Source: CAYFTL01 sp964346145
GTDB taxonomy: Bacteria > Bacillota > Clostridia > Christensenellales > Aristaeellaceae
Assembly (NCBI GenBank): GCA_964346145.1
Contig: CAYFTL010000023.1
Location: forward strand, 1-31,575
Direction: 5' to 3'
Length of the DNA stretch: 31,575 nt
Position numbers and translations under genes: made by a program. Positions within the stretch are counted from its first letter, which is position 1, and each line of letters opens with the position of its first letter. Below the pieces are notes generated by a model. It was given only the letters and a program-made list of their open reading frames with translations. It was not told where the DNA came from and did not search any database. Below, in pieces: positions 1-8,309 of the stretch.

Positions 1-71
1 AAAATGTTTTTGTCGCCATCAACCCGCGTAGCGGGTTACTGACTGGTTTGCCTCTCCTAAGGCGGGAATTT

Positions 72-100
72 ATTATATCACATTTTCCGATAACGGGCAA
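72..100 (-). promoter_or_regulatory. Leftward sigma-A promoter for a gene beyond the left edge
   Basis: Read on the minus strand, TTGCCC (100-95) and TATAAT (77-72) are separated by 17 bp, and a TG one base before the -10 makes it an extended -10. Transcription would start near position 65 and run out of the window. Only the leader and possibly the first codons (ATG at 19-17) of the gene are inside. Confidence 0.6.
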
Positions 101-120
101 GTATTTTCGCAGAAATACTT
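99..120. repeat. Perfect 8-bp inverted repeat between divergent promoters (candidate operator)
   Basis: AAGTATTT (99-106) and AAATACTT (113-120) are exact reverse complements with a 6-bp spacer. The left arm touches the -35 of the leftward promoter and the repeat lies about 30 bp upstream of the rightward -10. Position and symmetry fit a repressor or activator site; the factor is unknown. Confidence 0.4.
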
Positions 121-149
121 TTATAAAACTCATTTCTGCTCTCTTTGTA

Positions 150-158
150 TGCTATAAT
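150..158 (+). promoter_or_regulatory. Extended -10 promoter of the HD-domain gene
   Basis: TGCTATAAT (150-158) is a consensus extended -10, 38 bp upstream of the ATG at 197. No good -35 is visible at 16-18 bp, as is common with extended -10 promoters. The same TGCTATAAT string precedes the AraC-type gene at 9102. Confidence 0.6.
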
Positions 159-196
159 CTTATTTAGAATAGCTTATCTAGAAATTAGGAGGCCTT

Positions 197-871
197 ATGA
201 CTCAATTTGAACACGATCTTATTTATAATTACATGGAGAGTTGCATGCGCCGGGACAGCGCTCACGATCAAAACCATGTAATCCGCGTGCTGAACCTGGC
301 ACTAAGCATTGCTCAAGGCGAAAGCGGCGTGAATATGGACGTGCTAATTGCCACCTGCCTGCTCCACGATATCGGCAGGCCTGAGCAAAACGCCGACCCC
401 AAGTTGTGCCATGCCCAAGTGGGCGCACAAAAAACCCGACAGTTTTTGCTGGATAACGGTTTTGACGAAGCGTTTGCCCAGCACGTGACCGAATGCGTCA
501 AGACACACCGCTTTCGTACAGACGCCCCGCCCGACAGCTTGGAAGCAAAAATTCTGTTTGATGCCGATAAGCTGGACGTAACCGGCGCGATCGGAGTTGC
601 CCGCACCTTCATGTACCAAGGACACCACAGACATGCGCTTTACCACCTGATGCCGAGCGGCGAGGTGGACGACGGAAGCCGTGGCAACGTCAACGATTTC
701 TTCAATGAATATAAGCGCAAGCTGGAAGGCATATATGATCGGTTTTATACCCGGGGCGCAGCTGCAATTGCAGCCTCCCGCAAAGAGGCAATGGAAAGCT
801 ACTACAACGCCCTTTTGCAGGAAGCACAGTTCGCCCACGACAACAGCAGCTTGTCCAAGTTTATAAAATAA
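197..871 (+). CDS. HD-domain phosphohydrolase (YpgQ/YedJ-like)
   Basis: A 224-residue soluble protein of the HD superfamily of metal-dependent phosphohydrolases. Visible metal ligands are H27, H57-D58 (in LLHDIGRP) and D124 (in FDADKLD), the H...HD...D pattern. The tail motif around 120-137 (KILFDADKLDVTGAIGVAR) is typical of the YpgQ/YedJ subgroup, for which nucleotide pyrophosphohydrolase activity has been reported in the Bacillus protein. Length fits that subgroup. The ATG at 197 follows AGGAGG (187-192) with a short 4-base gap. The gene is followed by 139 bases with no clear terminator, so it may be read into the DUF58 gene. The substrate cannot be told from sequence. Confidence 0.88.
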   Translation: MTQFEHDLIYNYMESCMRRDSAHDQNHVIRVLNLALSIAQGESGVNMDVLIATCLLHDIGRPEQNADPKLCHAQVGAQKTRQFLLDNGFDEAFAQHVTECVKTHRFRTDAPPDSLEAKILFDADKLDVTGAIGVARTFMYQGHHRHALYHLMPSGEVDDGSRGNVNDFFNEYKRKLEGIYDRFYTRGAAAIAASRKEAMESYYNALLQEAQFAHDNSSLSKFIK

Positions 872-1010
872 AGAAAAATACATCCGCTTAATCTCACCGA
901 TGCATTTTGGTGTATATTTTATAGAAGCAACCCGCAAATCGCGCGCGAAAAATGCTGTGCCGCGACCGAAACGAAAAGATTGAAGTTTTTCTACAAAAAG
1001 GGGTATGCCT

Positions 1011-2108
1011 GTGAATCTTTTGTGGACGCTTTTTGTGTTGGGCCTGCTTGCTGTCGGCCAGGCTTTTCTGTTTGTACGATTCGGCCTTCGGCGAATAGAC
1101 TACAGCCGGCAGCTCAGCCGAAGCAGCGTTTTTGAAGGCGAGCGGGTGGAACTGGTGGAAGTGCTACAAAACCGCAAAATTCTTCCCGTACCCAGATTGA
1201 GAGCCGAATCCCGCATGTCGCCCTATTTGCAGTTTGCCTCTTCCGGTTTGTCCGAGAATGACCGCACTGTGAACAATGATCAATACCACAAATCCATATT
1301 CTTTTTGCCGCCCTACAACCAGGTTACCCGGCGCTATCCGGTAACCTGCGTCAAGCGGGGTTACTACAAGCTGGACTCGGTTTCGTTGACCGCCGGCGAC
1401 TTGCTGGGGTTTGGCAGCAAAAGCCGCACTCAGGAGATCAATTGTACGCTGAGTGTATATCCTCGAATTTTAAGTCGGGAAGAGCTCATTCATTCCCGCC
1501 ATTGGCAGGGGGACATCAGCGTGCGCCGCTGGATCGCCCCCGATCCTTTCCTGGTATCGGGCATTCGAAGCTATCAGCAGGGCGACGCGCTACGCGACGT
1601 CCACTGGCCGGCCACAGCGCGCACGGGCGCACTCCAGGTAAAAGCACGGGATTATACGGCCAATCCCAAATTGCTGGTGCTGCTCAACGTTCAAATTCGG
1701 GAAGACCAGTGGGGCAATTTGATGAAAAGCGAGCAGGAGATTGTTGAACACGGGTTGCGGCTGGCCGCCACATTATGCACCCAGGCCTTGCGCAATGGGA
1801 TTGAGGCCGGATTTGGTTCCAACAGCTCGCTGAGCAAGGAGGATGATCCTTTGCTCATCCTCCCCCAAAGCGGGTCCAACCAACGCCACACACTGCTCGA
1901 GGCCATGGCGCGCTTTTCCATGCACCGCAATCTGTCTTTCAACACATACTTGGACCGCTTGCAGCAAATCCGCGACACCGATGTGCTGATCTTGTCGGCA
2001 TACGACGCCGAGGCACTGCGCAGGCATATGCACGAATTAGAAAAGCGCGGCAATTCGGTAAGCCTCGTCCGGCTCCACGAGGAGGTGCCTTATGAGAAAT
2101 TGGTTTAA
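1011..2108 (+). CDS. DUF58-domain membrane-anchored protein
   Basis: About 365 residues. An N-terminal hydrophobic segment (residues 2-23) anchors it in the membrane; the rest is soluble. The DUF58 core is at about 183-222 (SGIRSYQQGDALRDVHW, then ATARTGALQVK), the family hallmark. DUF58 proteins usually accompany MoxR ATPases and transglutaminase or DUF4129 membrane proteins. I prefer the GTG at 1011: AAGGGG ends at 1003, giving a 7-base spacing, whereas the ATG at 1005 would leave one base. The 3' end overlaps the next gene by 17 bp, implying translational coupling. No MoxR gene adjoins it; the window's only one is at 10078-11025 on the other strand. Molecular function of DUF58 is not established. 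Confidence 0.88.
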   Translation: MNLLWTLFVLGLLAVGQAFLFVRFGLRRIDYSRQLSRSSVFEGERVELVEVLQNRKILPVPRLRAESRMSPYLQFASSGLSENDRTVNNDQYHKSIFFLPPYNQVTRRYPVTCVKRGYYKLDSVSLTAGDLLGFGSKSRTQEINCTLSVYPRILSREELIHSRHWQGDISVRRWIAPDPFLVSGIRSYQQGDALRDVHWPATARTGALQVKARDYTANPKLLVLLNVQIREDQWGNLMKSEQEIVEHGLRLAATLCTQALRNGIEAGFGSNSSLSKEDDPLLILPQSGSNQRHTLLEAMARFSMHRNLSFNTYLDRLQQIRDTDVLILSAYDAEALRRHMHELEKRGNSVSLVRLHEEVPYEKLV

Positions 2109-3540
2109 GCGTTTGGCTACCGCCCTCAAATATTCCATGTGCGCAATGCCGCTGTTGGTGTTTTTTACGCAGCAGGCCTACGCGGCCCCGTGGCTCGGCC
2201 TCGCAATAGGTTTTGCCAGCGGTGTTTGTGCGTGGGCGCTTTCCTTTTTGCCGGGCAGATTAAACAGCAAAGTTTCCATCGAGGCCGCAAAAGAAGACTT
2301 GCCGCCTGCACAAACGCCCCGATACGACAGGTACGGCGAGCCCATCCGCGAAGGAGGAGCGATTGCGCCGCCCCCTTCCCCAAACCGGGGATTTCCGTTG
2401 CGGGCAGCCTTAGGTTTGTTGACTGCAATTTTGGGTATAATTATATGCATAATTCTTCCCGCCGGGAATTTTAGACAATCCATCTCGAGCGACGCAGGCG
2501 AATGGCACTTGCTTTGGCGGGGTATTTCGGGCATAACGTTTGCCGTTGTGCTGATGGCCATGTTACGGCTATTTGCGTTACACGGCTTTGATGTAGGCTT
2601 TGAGCTGCTGGCCGGGCTAATCGTATACGCTTTGGCTGCGCTGATTGTGTCCATTGCCCCAGAAGGCTTTCTGTATGCCGATTCAAAGCAGATCGTTACC
2701 ATTCTAACCGTGCTGTTTCTGGCTATGATCGTGCTCAATTCCAACAAGGCAGCCGTTCAAAGCAGCGCGGGTTCCACCGACGATTCCGCGCCGCCCCGTC
2801 AGGTGGTGCGCGCCAACCGGGTGTGGGCGTTTGGATTTTTGCTGATTGCCTTTGCCGCGGGCAGCTTTGATTCCATTCGCAGCGCAATGCAAAAAATTTG
2901 GTGGGCGCTGGGCGATGCTTTGCGCGCCGTGTTTGCGTGGCTGAGCGGCCTGTTCGCCCAGGACACTTTGCCCATCAGCGAGCCCCAAGCTCCTGCCCGC
3001 CCAGCTTTCATTCAAACCGAGGCAGCCGCCCCCAGCTGGTGGATGCAGTTTTTTGAAAAACTGTTTTTGATTATCGCGTATATCGTTGTGGCCGCCGTAG
3101 TGCTCTTTGCCATCTACAAATTGTGGGGCAAGTTAAAGGATCTGTTTGTACAAATTGGCCGGCACATTTTAGGGTTTAGCGATACCATCGCCGCCGACTA
3201 TCAAGACGAAAAACAAAGCCTGTTCAGCTTAAACAGCACCAGGCAGAACCTTGCAACAAAAATTTATAACCGAATAAAAAATCAAGCGTTGCGGGAGAAA
3301 AAATGGGACCGCATGGACGCGCGCGAAAAAATCCGGTTTATCGTGCGTAGGCAATACAAAAAATCTGCACCCCAAATCCCCGATTTGCCGGTCCTTACGG
3401 TTCAGCAAGCTTCGACGCGGCTGGACTTGGATCAAGAAGTAGCTAAGGCGTTGGCCGATGCCTACGACCAGGCGCGCTACTCGCCAACATCTCCCAAGCA
3501 TGAAGATGCAGAAAGCTTAAGAAAGGATGTTCATACATGA
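2092..3540 (+). CDS. Multi-pass membrane protein, C-terminal DUF4129-like region
   Basis: A 482-residue integral membrane protein. Hydrophobic stretches lie near residues 12-30, 35-55, 105-125, 143-163, 168-190, 198-216, 245-262 and 328-346. The C-terminal 100 residues are soluble and basic/helical (around IYNRIKNQALREKKWDRM, then a conserved-looking helical segment ending near AKALADAYDQARYS), resembling the DUF4129 tail often fused to transglutaminase-like proteins next to DUF58 genes. No transglutaminase Cys-His-Asp triad is evident, so it may be the membrane half of that system only. GAGGAGG precedes the ATG at 2092, which lies within the DUF58 gene. Its stop overlaps the uvrC start (ATGA). 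The DUF4129 assignment is by resemblance and is less certain than the membrane topology. Confidence 0.75.
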   Translation: MRNWFKRLATALKYSMCAMPLLVFFTQQAYAAPWLGLAIGFASGVCAWALSFLPGRLNSKVSIEAAKEDLPPAQTPRYDRYGEPIREGGAIAPPPSPNRGFPLRAALGLLTAILGIIICIILPAGNFRQSISSDAGEWHLLWRGISGITFAVVLMAMLRLFALHGFDVGFELLAGLIVYALAALIVSIAPEGFLYADSKQIVTILTVLFLAMIVLNSNKAAVQSSAGSTDDSAPPRQVVRANRVWAFGFLLIAFAAGSFDSIRSAMQKIWWALGDALRAVFAWLSGLFAQDTLPISEPQAPARPAFIQTEAAAPSWWMQFFEKLFLIIAYIVVAAVVLFAIYKLWGKLKDLFVQIGRHILGFSDTIAADYQDEKQSLFSLNSTRQNLATKIYNRIKNQALREKKWDRMDAREKIRFIVRRQYKKSAPQIPDLPVLTVQQASTRLDLDQEVAKALADAYDQARYSPTSPKHEDAESLRKDVHT

Positions 3541-5402
3541 GCGAAGAGCTCAAACTCAAAATAGAAAACCTGCCCGACTCACCAGGCTGCTACCTGATGA
3601 AGCACCAGGGCGATATTATATATGTAGGCAAAGCAAAAAATCTGAAAAACAGGGTCCGCCAATACTTTCAAAATTCGGACAACCACACCGCCAAGGTACA
3701 GGCCATGGTGGAAAAAGTCGACGATTTCGATATCGTTCTGGTGGACAGCGAGCTGGAAGCCCTCATATTAGAATGCAACCTGATCAAGTTGCACCGCCCC
3801 TTTTACAATATTTTGCTGAAGGATGACAAGCACTATCCTTATATCCGCATCGATATGCGCCAAGAGTTTCCGCTAGTAGAGCTGGTGCGCCAACAAAAGA
3901 ATGACGGCGCGCGCTACTTTGGCCCGTATTTGGGTGCAACCGTGGTGCGCGAAGTTCTGGACGTGGTGCGTTCGATTTTCCCCATCCGCACCTGCCACAA
4001 AACGATTAAGCCCGACAAGCCCCAGCGCCCTTGCGTTCACTATGAAATAGGCCAATGCCTGGGGCCCTGTGCCGGATATGTATCTAGCGAGGACTACAAG
4101 CAGGTTATTCAGAGGGTCATCGAGTTCTTAAACGGAAAGGATGAGCCCATCCTGGCCGAGCTCAACGAACAAATGCGGGCGGCAGCCATCGACATGAACT
4201 ACGAGCGAGCCGCACTGTACCGCGACCGCATACGCGCCGTGGAATCGCTGATGCAAAAACAGAAGGCCATCTTCACGTCGGGCGGAGATCAGGACGTATT
4301 AGCCGTGACCTCAGAAGGAACCGATGCGCTGGTGCAGCTGCTGTTCGTGCGGGGCGGAAAAATGATCGGCAGCGAAACCAGGGTGCTGGAGCGCGCAGGG
4401 GACGATGAACCCGGCGAAGTGCTACAAAGCTTTATGCTCCAGTTTTACGGCAAAGAGCAACAGCCGCCGCGGGAAATTCTGCTGTCCGCCGAGTTGCCTG
4501 ATGGGCAAACTATGGCCGATCTCCTCTCAGAAACCCGCGGATCCAAGGTCAAATTGCTAACCCCCAAACGGGGACAGAAGCGGCAGCTCATTCAGCTGGC
4601 AGAAAAAAATGCGCTGGACACGGCGCGCAAACGCAAGAAGAAGCTGGCCCGCAGCTACGCCCGAACCACCGGTGCGCTGGAAGAGTTGCAACAAGTTCTG
4701 GGTTTGAACACTTTGCCCGCGCGCATTGAAGGCTACGACATTTCCAACACCCAAGGAACCTTGTCGGTCGGATCCATGGTGGTCATGAAAAACGGCATCC
4801 TTTCCAACAATGATTACCGCAATTTCCGGATCAAAACCGTGGCGGGGGCCAATGATTTTGCGTCTATGCACGAGATTATCAGCCGCAGGTTTAAGCGGGG
4901 ATTGGAAGAGCGGGAGCGGTTGTTGCGCGAGGGCAACAGTCCTGAAAGTGGCCAGTTTTCCGACCTGCCTGATCTGATCTTGATTGACGGCGGCCGTGGT
5001 CAGTTGAATGCGGCCACCGACGCGCTGGAAGCGCTGGGCGTGGACATTCCCATATTCTCTTTGGCCGAGCGGATAGACGAAATCTATTTGCCCGGCAGTG
5101 ACGAAACCATTCTGCTCGACCGCCACAGCGAGGCGTTGCATCTGATCCAGCGGCTGCGCGATGAAGCCCACCGTTTTGCCATTACCCGCCACCGCAAGCT
5201 GCGGGGCAAGCACTCGGTAAAATCCAACTTGGAAAATATTCCGGGCATCGGGCCGGCCCGGCGGCGCGCACTGCTCAGGCAGTTCCAAACGGTGGAACAA
5301 CTCAAGTCGGCTTCGCTGGAGGAGCTGATCCGAACGCCCGGCATGACCCACGCCGCGGCGGAAGCGGTTTACCAGTACCTGCACGCATCGGAAAGCAATT
5401 AA
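3537..5402 (+). CDS. uvrC: Excinuclease ABC subunit C
   Basis: A 621-residue UvrC, full family length. It makes the 3' and 5' incisions around DNA lesions after UvrAB loading. An N-terminal GIY-YIG nuclease spans about residues 13-90 (SPGCYLM, then YVGKAKNLKNRV). Four cysteines, C153, C166, C174 and C178, match the family's cluster-binding set. A UVR domain (about 203-238) contacts UvrB. The RNase H-like second nuclease starts near EGYDISNTQGT and includes LILIDGGRGQL. The C-terminal helix-hairpin-helix pair includes NIPGIGPARRRALL. The start overlaps the preceding stop as ATGA, with GAAAGGA upstream, so translation is coupled to the membrane-protein gene. No uvrA or uvrB lies in the window. 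A bidirectional terminator follows. Confidence 0.98.
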   Translation: MSEELKLKIENLPDSPGCYLMKHQGDIIYVGKAKNLKNRVRQYFQNSDNHTAKVQAMVEKVDDFDIVLVDSELEALILECNLIKLHRPFYNILLKDDKHYPYIRIDMRQEFPLVELVRQQKNDGARYFGPYLGATVVREVLDVVRSIFPIRTCHKTIKPDKPQRPCVHYEIGQCLGPCAGYVSSEDYKQVIQRVIEFLNGKDEPILAELNEQMRAAAIDMNYERAALYRDRIRAVESLMQKQKAIFTSGGDQDVLAVTSEGTDALVQLLFVRGGKMIGSETRVLERAGDDEPGEVLQSFMLQFYGKEQQPPREILLSAELPDGQTMADLLSETRGSKVKLLTPKRGQKRQLIQLAEKNALDTARKRKKKLARSYARTTGALEELQQVLGLNTLPARIEGYDISNTQGTLSVGSMVVMKNGILSNNDYRNFRIKTVAGANDFASMHEIISRRFKRGLEERERLLREGNSPESGQFSDLPDLILIDGGRGQLNAATDALEALGVDIPIFSLAERIDEIYLPGSDETILLDRHSEALHLIQRLRDEAHRFAITRHRKLRGKHSVKSNLENIPGIGPARRRALLRQFQTVEQLKSASLEELIRTPGMTHAAAEAVYQYLHASESN

Positions 5403-5406
5403 GAAT

Positions 5407-5452
5407 AAAAAAACAGCGGTTTTATCCCACACGATAAATCCGCTGTTTTTTA
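5407..5452. terminator. Bidirectional intrinsic terminator between uvrC and the symporter gene
   Basis: ACAGCGGTTTTATC (5413-5426) pairs with GATAAATCCGCTGT (5433-5446) with one mismatch and a 6-base loop. An A tract precedes and a T tract follows, so the hairpin can terminate the two convergent genes in both directions. Confidence 0.9.
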
Positions 5453-5457
5453 TCTGT

Positions 5458-6954
5458 TTATTTTTGTTTGTTGTAGCCGGCAAACGCTTCATTCACCAGG
5501 GACTTTGGTAGCTTTGGCGTTATCAGGCTCACCACAGGCAATACCACCAGGGATGCCACCATGGCCAGGGCGCCCGCGTTCGGCGGCGACATAAAACCCA
5601 AGAATGCATTGCTCACCGTCAACCCTACGCCCACGGCAAAGGAAGCCCAAACGCCCGCCCGGGTTACCCCTTTCCAGAACAAGCCATACAAGAAGGGCGC
5701 CAAGAATGCGCCGGCCAGAGCGCCCCAGGATAGGGACATTAGCGCCGTGATCATGGAGTTGGGGATCACCGCGATGATCACCGAAATCACGATGAAGGCC
5801 AGGCACAAAACGCGAATGCAAAGCACTTGGCTTTTTTGCGACATGTCTTTTCTAAATTGATCGCGCACCAAATCCAGCGTGAAGGTAGAGCTTGATGTGA
5901 TGACCAGCGACGAAAGCGTGGACATGGATGCCGACAGCACCAGCACCACCACGATGCCCATCAGCAGATCGTTCAGCTGACCGCTGAGCATGACGGGTAC
6001 GATATTGTCAAACCCGCCGACGCTTTCTGGGTTAGACACGTACAACCGGCCAAAAGCCCCGTTAAAGTAGGATCCTCCCGCCACCACCAGCGCAAATATG
6101 GTGGAAATTATGGTGCCGGCGCGGATCGATTGATCGTCGCGCACGGTGTAGAACTTGTGTACCATTTGGGGAAGTCCCCAGGCGCCTAGCGAGGTTAAAA
6201 TCACAACGCCCAAAAGGTTGAGCGGATCGGGACCAAATACAGAGTTATACATATTCAGCTGGCCGGCGGTTCCCACCGATTCGCTGGGAATTTGGCTGAG
6301 CTTTTCCATGGCGCTGACAAACCCGCCTTGGCCGTTGAGCACCGCCACAATGACCACTATGATGCTCCCCAGCATGATGATGCCCTGAATCAAATCGTTG
6401 ATTGCGGTGGCCATATAGCCGCCCAGCACCACGTACAGCGCAGTGAGCACCGCCATGAACAAAATACAGTAAATATAATCAATGCCGAAAGCCGCAGAAA
6501 AAATTCCAGAAAGCCCTTTGTATACTGATGCCGAGTAGGGCACCAAAAACACAAAAATGATGATCGCAGAAACAATCTTCAGCCACTTGCAATCAAACCG
6601 CTTCTCAAAGAATTCGGGCATCGTAGTCGCGTTTAAATGATGGGTCATAGCTCTGGTGCGTTTGCCCAGCACCACCCAGGCCAACAGGCTTCCGAGAAGG
6701 GCATTGCCTACGCCGATCCAGGTTGCCGATACGCCGTACGCCCAACCGAACTGCCCGGCGTAGCCTATAAACACCACTGCCGAAAAGTAACTGGTTCCAT
6801 AGGCAAAAGCGGTAACCCAAGGGCCCATTTTTCGTCCGCCCAGGACAAAGTCGCCTACGTTGCTTACCTTGGACCGGTAGTATACCCCTACCAATACCAT
6901 CGACAAAAAGAAAACCACCATCAGAGATACCTTGACTACCATGTTACTTACCAT
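5458..6954 (-). CDS. Sodium:solute symporter (SSS family)
   Basis: A 498-residue, highly hydrophobic protein of about 13 membrane helices. Family traits include the N-terminal pattern after TM1 (SKVSNVGDFVLGGRKMGPWVT), TSYFSAVVFIGYAGQFGWAYG, the VLGGYMATAINDLIQG region and SASMSTLSSLVITSSSTFTLDLV, which contains the small and hydroxyl residues around the Na+ site of SSS transporters. Substrate is not decidable; the PutP/PanF branch is suggested only by general look. The first ATG (6954) has AAGGAAGG directly upstream, which is cramped; the ATG at 6942 is an alternative with AAGGATGG 8 bases upstream. A promoter at 6993-7022 drives it, divergent from the C-S lyase gene. Confidence 0.93.
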   Translation of the reverse strand: MVSNMVVKVSLMVVFFLSMVLVGVYYRSKVSNVGDFVLGGRKMGPWVTAFAYGTSYFSAVVFIGYAGQFGWAYGVSATWIGVGNALLGSLLAWVVLGKRTRAMTHHLNATTMPEFFEKRFDCKWLKIVSAIIIFVFLVPYSASVYKGLSGIFSAAFGIDYIYCILFMAVLTALYVVLGGYMATAINDLIQGIIMLGSIIVVIVAVLNGQGGFVSAMEKLSQIPSESVGTAGQLNMYNSVFGPDPLNLLGVVILTSLGAWGLPQMVHKFYTVRDDQSIRAGTIISTIFALVVAGGSYFNGAFGRLYVSNPESVGGFDNIVPVMLSGQLNDLLMGIVVVLVLSASMSTLSSLVITSSSTFTLDLVRDQFRKDMSQKSQVLCIRVLCLAFIVISVIIAVIPNSMITALMSLSWGALAGAFLAPFLYGLFWKGVTRAGVWASFAVGVGLTVSNAFLGFMSPPNAGALAMVASLVVLPVVSLITPKLPKSLVNEAFAGYNKQK

Positions 6955-6992
6955 CCTTCCTTGCCGCAGCTATCGGCGGCGTTACAGCGTTT

Positions 6993-7022
6993 AGCATACC
7001 ACAAAACTGGGGATACTGACAA
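6993..7022 (-). promoter_or_regulatory. Promoter of the sodium:solute symporter gene
   Basis: On the minus strand TTGTCA (7022-7017) and TATGCT (6998-6993) are 18 bp apart, with TGG before the -10 (extended -10). It lies about 40 bp upstream of the symporter start. Confidence 0.65.
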
Positions 7023-7051
7023 GTACGCCGGCAAGTATTTGCCCGGCCTTA

Positions 7052-7080
7052 TTGCACCCGCCGGTTTGGATGTGTACAAT
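7052..7080 (+). promoter_or_regulatory. Putative promoter of the MalY/PatB-type gene
   Basis: TTGCAC (7052-7057) and TACAAT (7075-7080) are 17 bp apart. A second overlapping -10 candidate, TATAAT, lies at 7080-7085 but lacks a -35. Either puts the start of transcription about 20-25 bp before the ATG at 7113. Confidence 0.45.
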
Positions 7081-7112
7081 ATAATGAGCAAATTACTAGG
7101 AGGATGGTAGCG

Positions 7113-8309
7113 ATGGAGCACAACTGGTTTGAGTTTTTCGACCGGGGCATCGACCGGCGAAATACAGACTGCGAAAAATGGGATGGGCGCGAGCATGTTT
7201 TTGGGCGCGCCGACGTTATACCGCTTTGGGTGGCCGACATGGACTTGGCCTCGCCTCCGGCAGTTCAACAAGCCTTGATTGAGCGCGCCCAGCACGGCGC
7301 TTACGGATACACCCAGCACCTTGCCCAAAGCGATCGGGCGGTGGCCGACTGGATGCTCACCCGCCACGGCGCTACAATTGACCCCCAATGGGTGCTCACA
7401 AGCCCCGGCGTAGTAGACAGCCTGCGCGTCGCGCTTAAACTCTTCTGCCAGGTAGGCGACAAAGTGGTCATTCAGCCGCCGGTATACGGCCCATTTTTTA
7501 AAGTTGTAGAGCAAATCGGTTGTGAAGTCTGCTTAAACCCTTTGCTGCACGATTCCGATGGCTGGAAAATGAACTACAGCCAATTGGAAGAATGTTTTCA
7601 GGCCGGAGCCAAGGCCATGCTGCTGTGCAGCCCCCACAACCCGGTGGGCCGGCTGTGGACCGAGGAAGAGCTGAGCAAGGTGGTCAAGCTGTGTAATCAA
7701 TATGGCGCCGCACTGATTTGCGATGAAATCCACGCAGATTTAGAGCTTTCCGGCAACAAGCACTGCTCCTTAACGCGGCTGCAAAACACCGAAAAGGCCA
7801 TCGTATGCATATCGGGCACTAAGACCTTTAACTTGGCCGGGCTGCGCCATTCCAGCGTCATCGTTCAGGATGAAGAGCTGCGCAGCAAATTGCACAAACA
7901 GATGGCCAAAGACGGCATGTGCGGCGAAAATATTTTTGGCGCACTGGCCCAGCGCACTGCGCTCGAACAGGGGCAGCCCTGGCTGGACGCCCTGTGCGAA
8001 TACTTGACCGGAAACATGGAATACGTATACGAATTTATCGCGGCGCACATGCCGCAGGTCAAGGTCGACAAGCCCGAAGCCACTTACCTGATGTGGCTGG
8101 ATATGCGCTCTTTAGGGCTAAGCCAAGAAGAGCTCAACCGGCTGATGATTGATAAAGCCGGAGTAGGCTTGAGCGATGGCACCGGTTTTGGGCAAGCGGG
8201 TACCGGCTATATGCGGCTAAACTTCGCAATCCCCCGCCGCTACCTGACACAGGCTTTGGAGCAAATGGAGCGCGCCATAAACTCTCTTAAAGAAGGTACA
8301 AACGCATGA
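7113..8309 (+). CDS. MalY/PatB family PLP-dependent C-S lyase (cystathionine beta-lyase type)
   Basis: A 398-residue fold-type I aminotransferase-like enzyme. Family features from this start are PLWVADMDLASPP (37-49, the MalY/PatB signature), N176 in SPHNPVGR, D204 in CDEIHADL, the PLP-binding lysine K237 in SGTKTFNLAGL, and the C-terminal arginine in YMRLNFAIPR that holds the substrate carboxylate. Such enzymes split cystathionine or cysteine S-conjugates into thiol or sulfide, pyruvate and ammonia; MalY also affects maltose control in E. coli. The ATG at 7113 is chosen because AGGAGG (7098-7103) lies 9 bases upstream, while the ATG at 7104 abuts it. The gene overlaps the next by ATGA. It diverges from an SSS symporter that might import its substrate; that link is inference. 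Confidence 0.92.
   Translation: MEHNWFEFFDRGIDRRNTDCEKWDGREHVFGRADVIPLWVADMDLASPPAVQQALIERAQHGAYGYTQHLAQSDRAVADWMLTRHGATIDPQWVLTSPGVVDSLRVALKLFCQVGDKVVIQPPVYGPFFKVVEQIGCEVCLNPLLHDSDGWKMNYSQLEECFQAGAKAMLLCSPHNPVGRLWTEEELSKVVKLCNQYGAALICDEIHADLELSGNKHCSLTRLQNTEKAIVCISGTKTFNLAGLRHSSVIVQDEELRSKLHKQMAKDGMCGENIFGALAQRTALEQGQPWLDALCEYLTGNMEYVYEFIAAHMPQVKVDKPEATYLMWLDMRSLGLSQEELNRLMIDKAGVGLSDGTGFGQAGTGYMRLNFAIPRRYLTQALEQMERAINSLKEGTNA

Noticed and set aside
1..66. Fluoride or M-box riboswitch
   Set aside because: The UUGAUGG after the stem and the UUAGGAGAGGC string are reminiscent, but the needed P1/pseudoknot pairing does not form with the right topology.
344..937. Long minus-strand frame opposite the HD gene
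   Set aside because: It is the antisense shadow of a gene with clear catalytic motifs; it has no start signal and no recognisable product.
4557..5492. 311-codon minus-strand frame opposite uvrC
   Set aside because: Antisense to the conserved UvrC C-terminal domains, and it runs through the bidirectional terminator.
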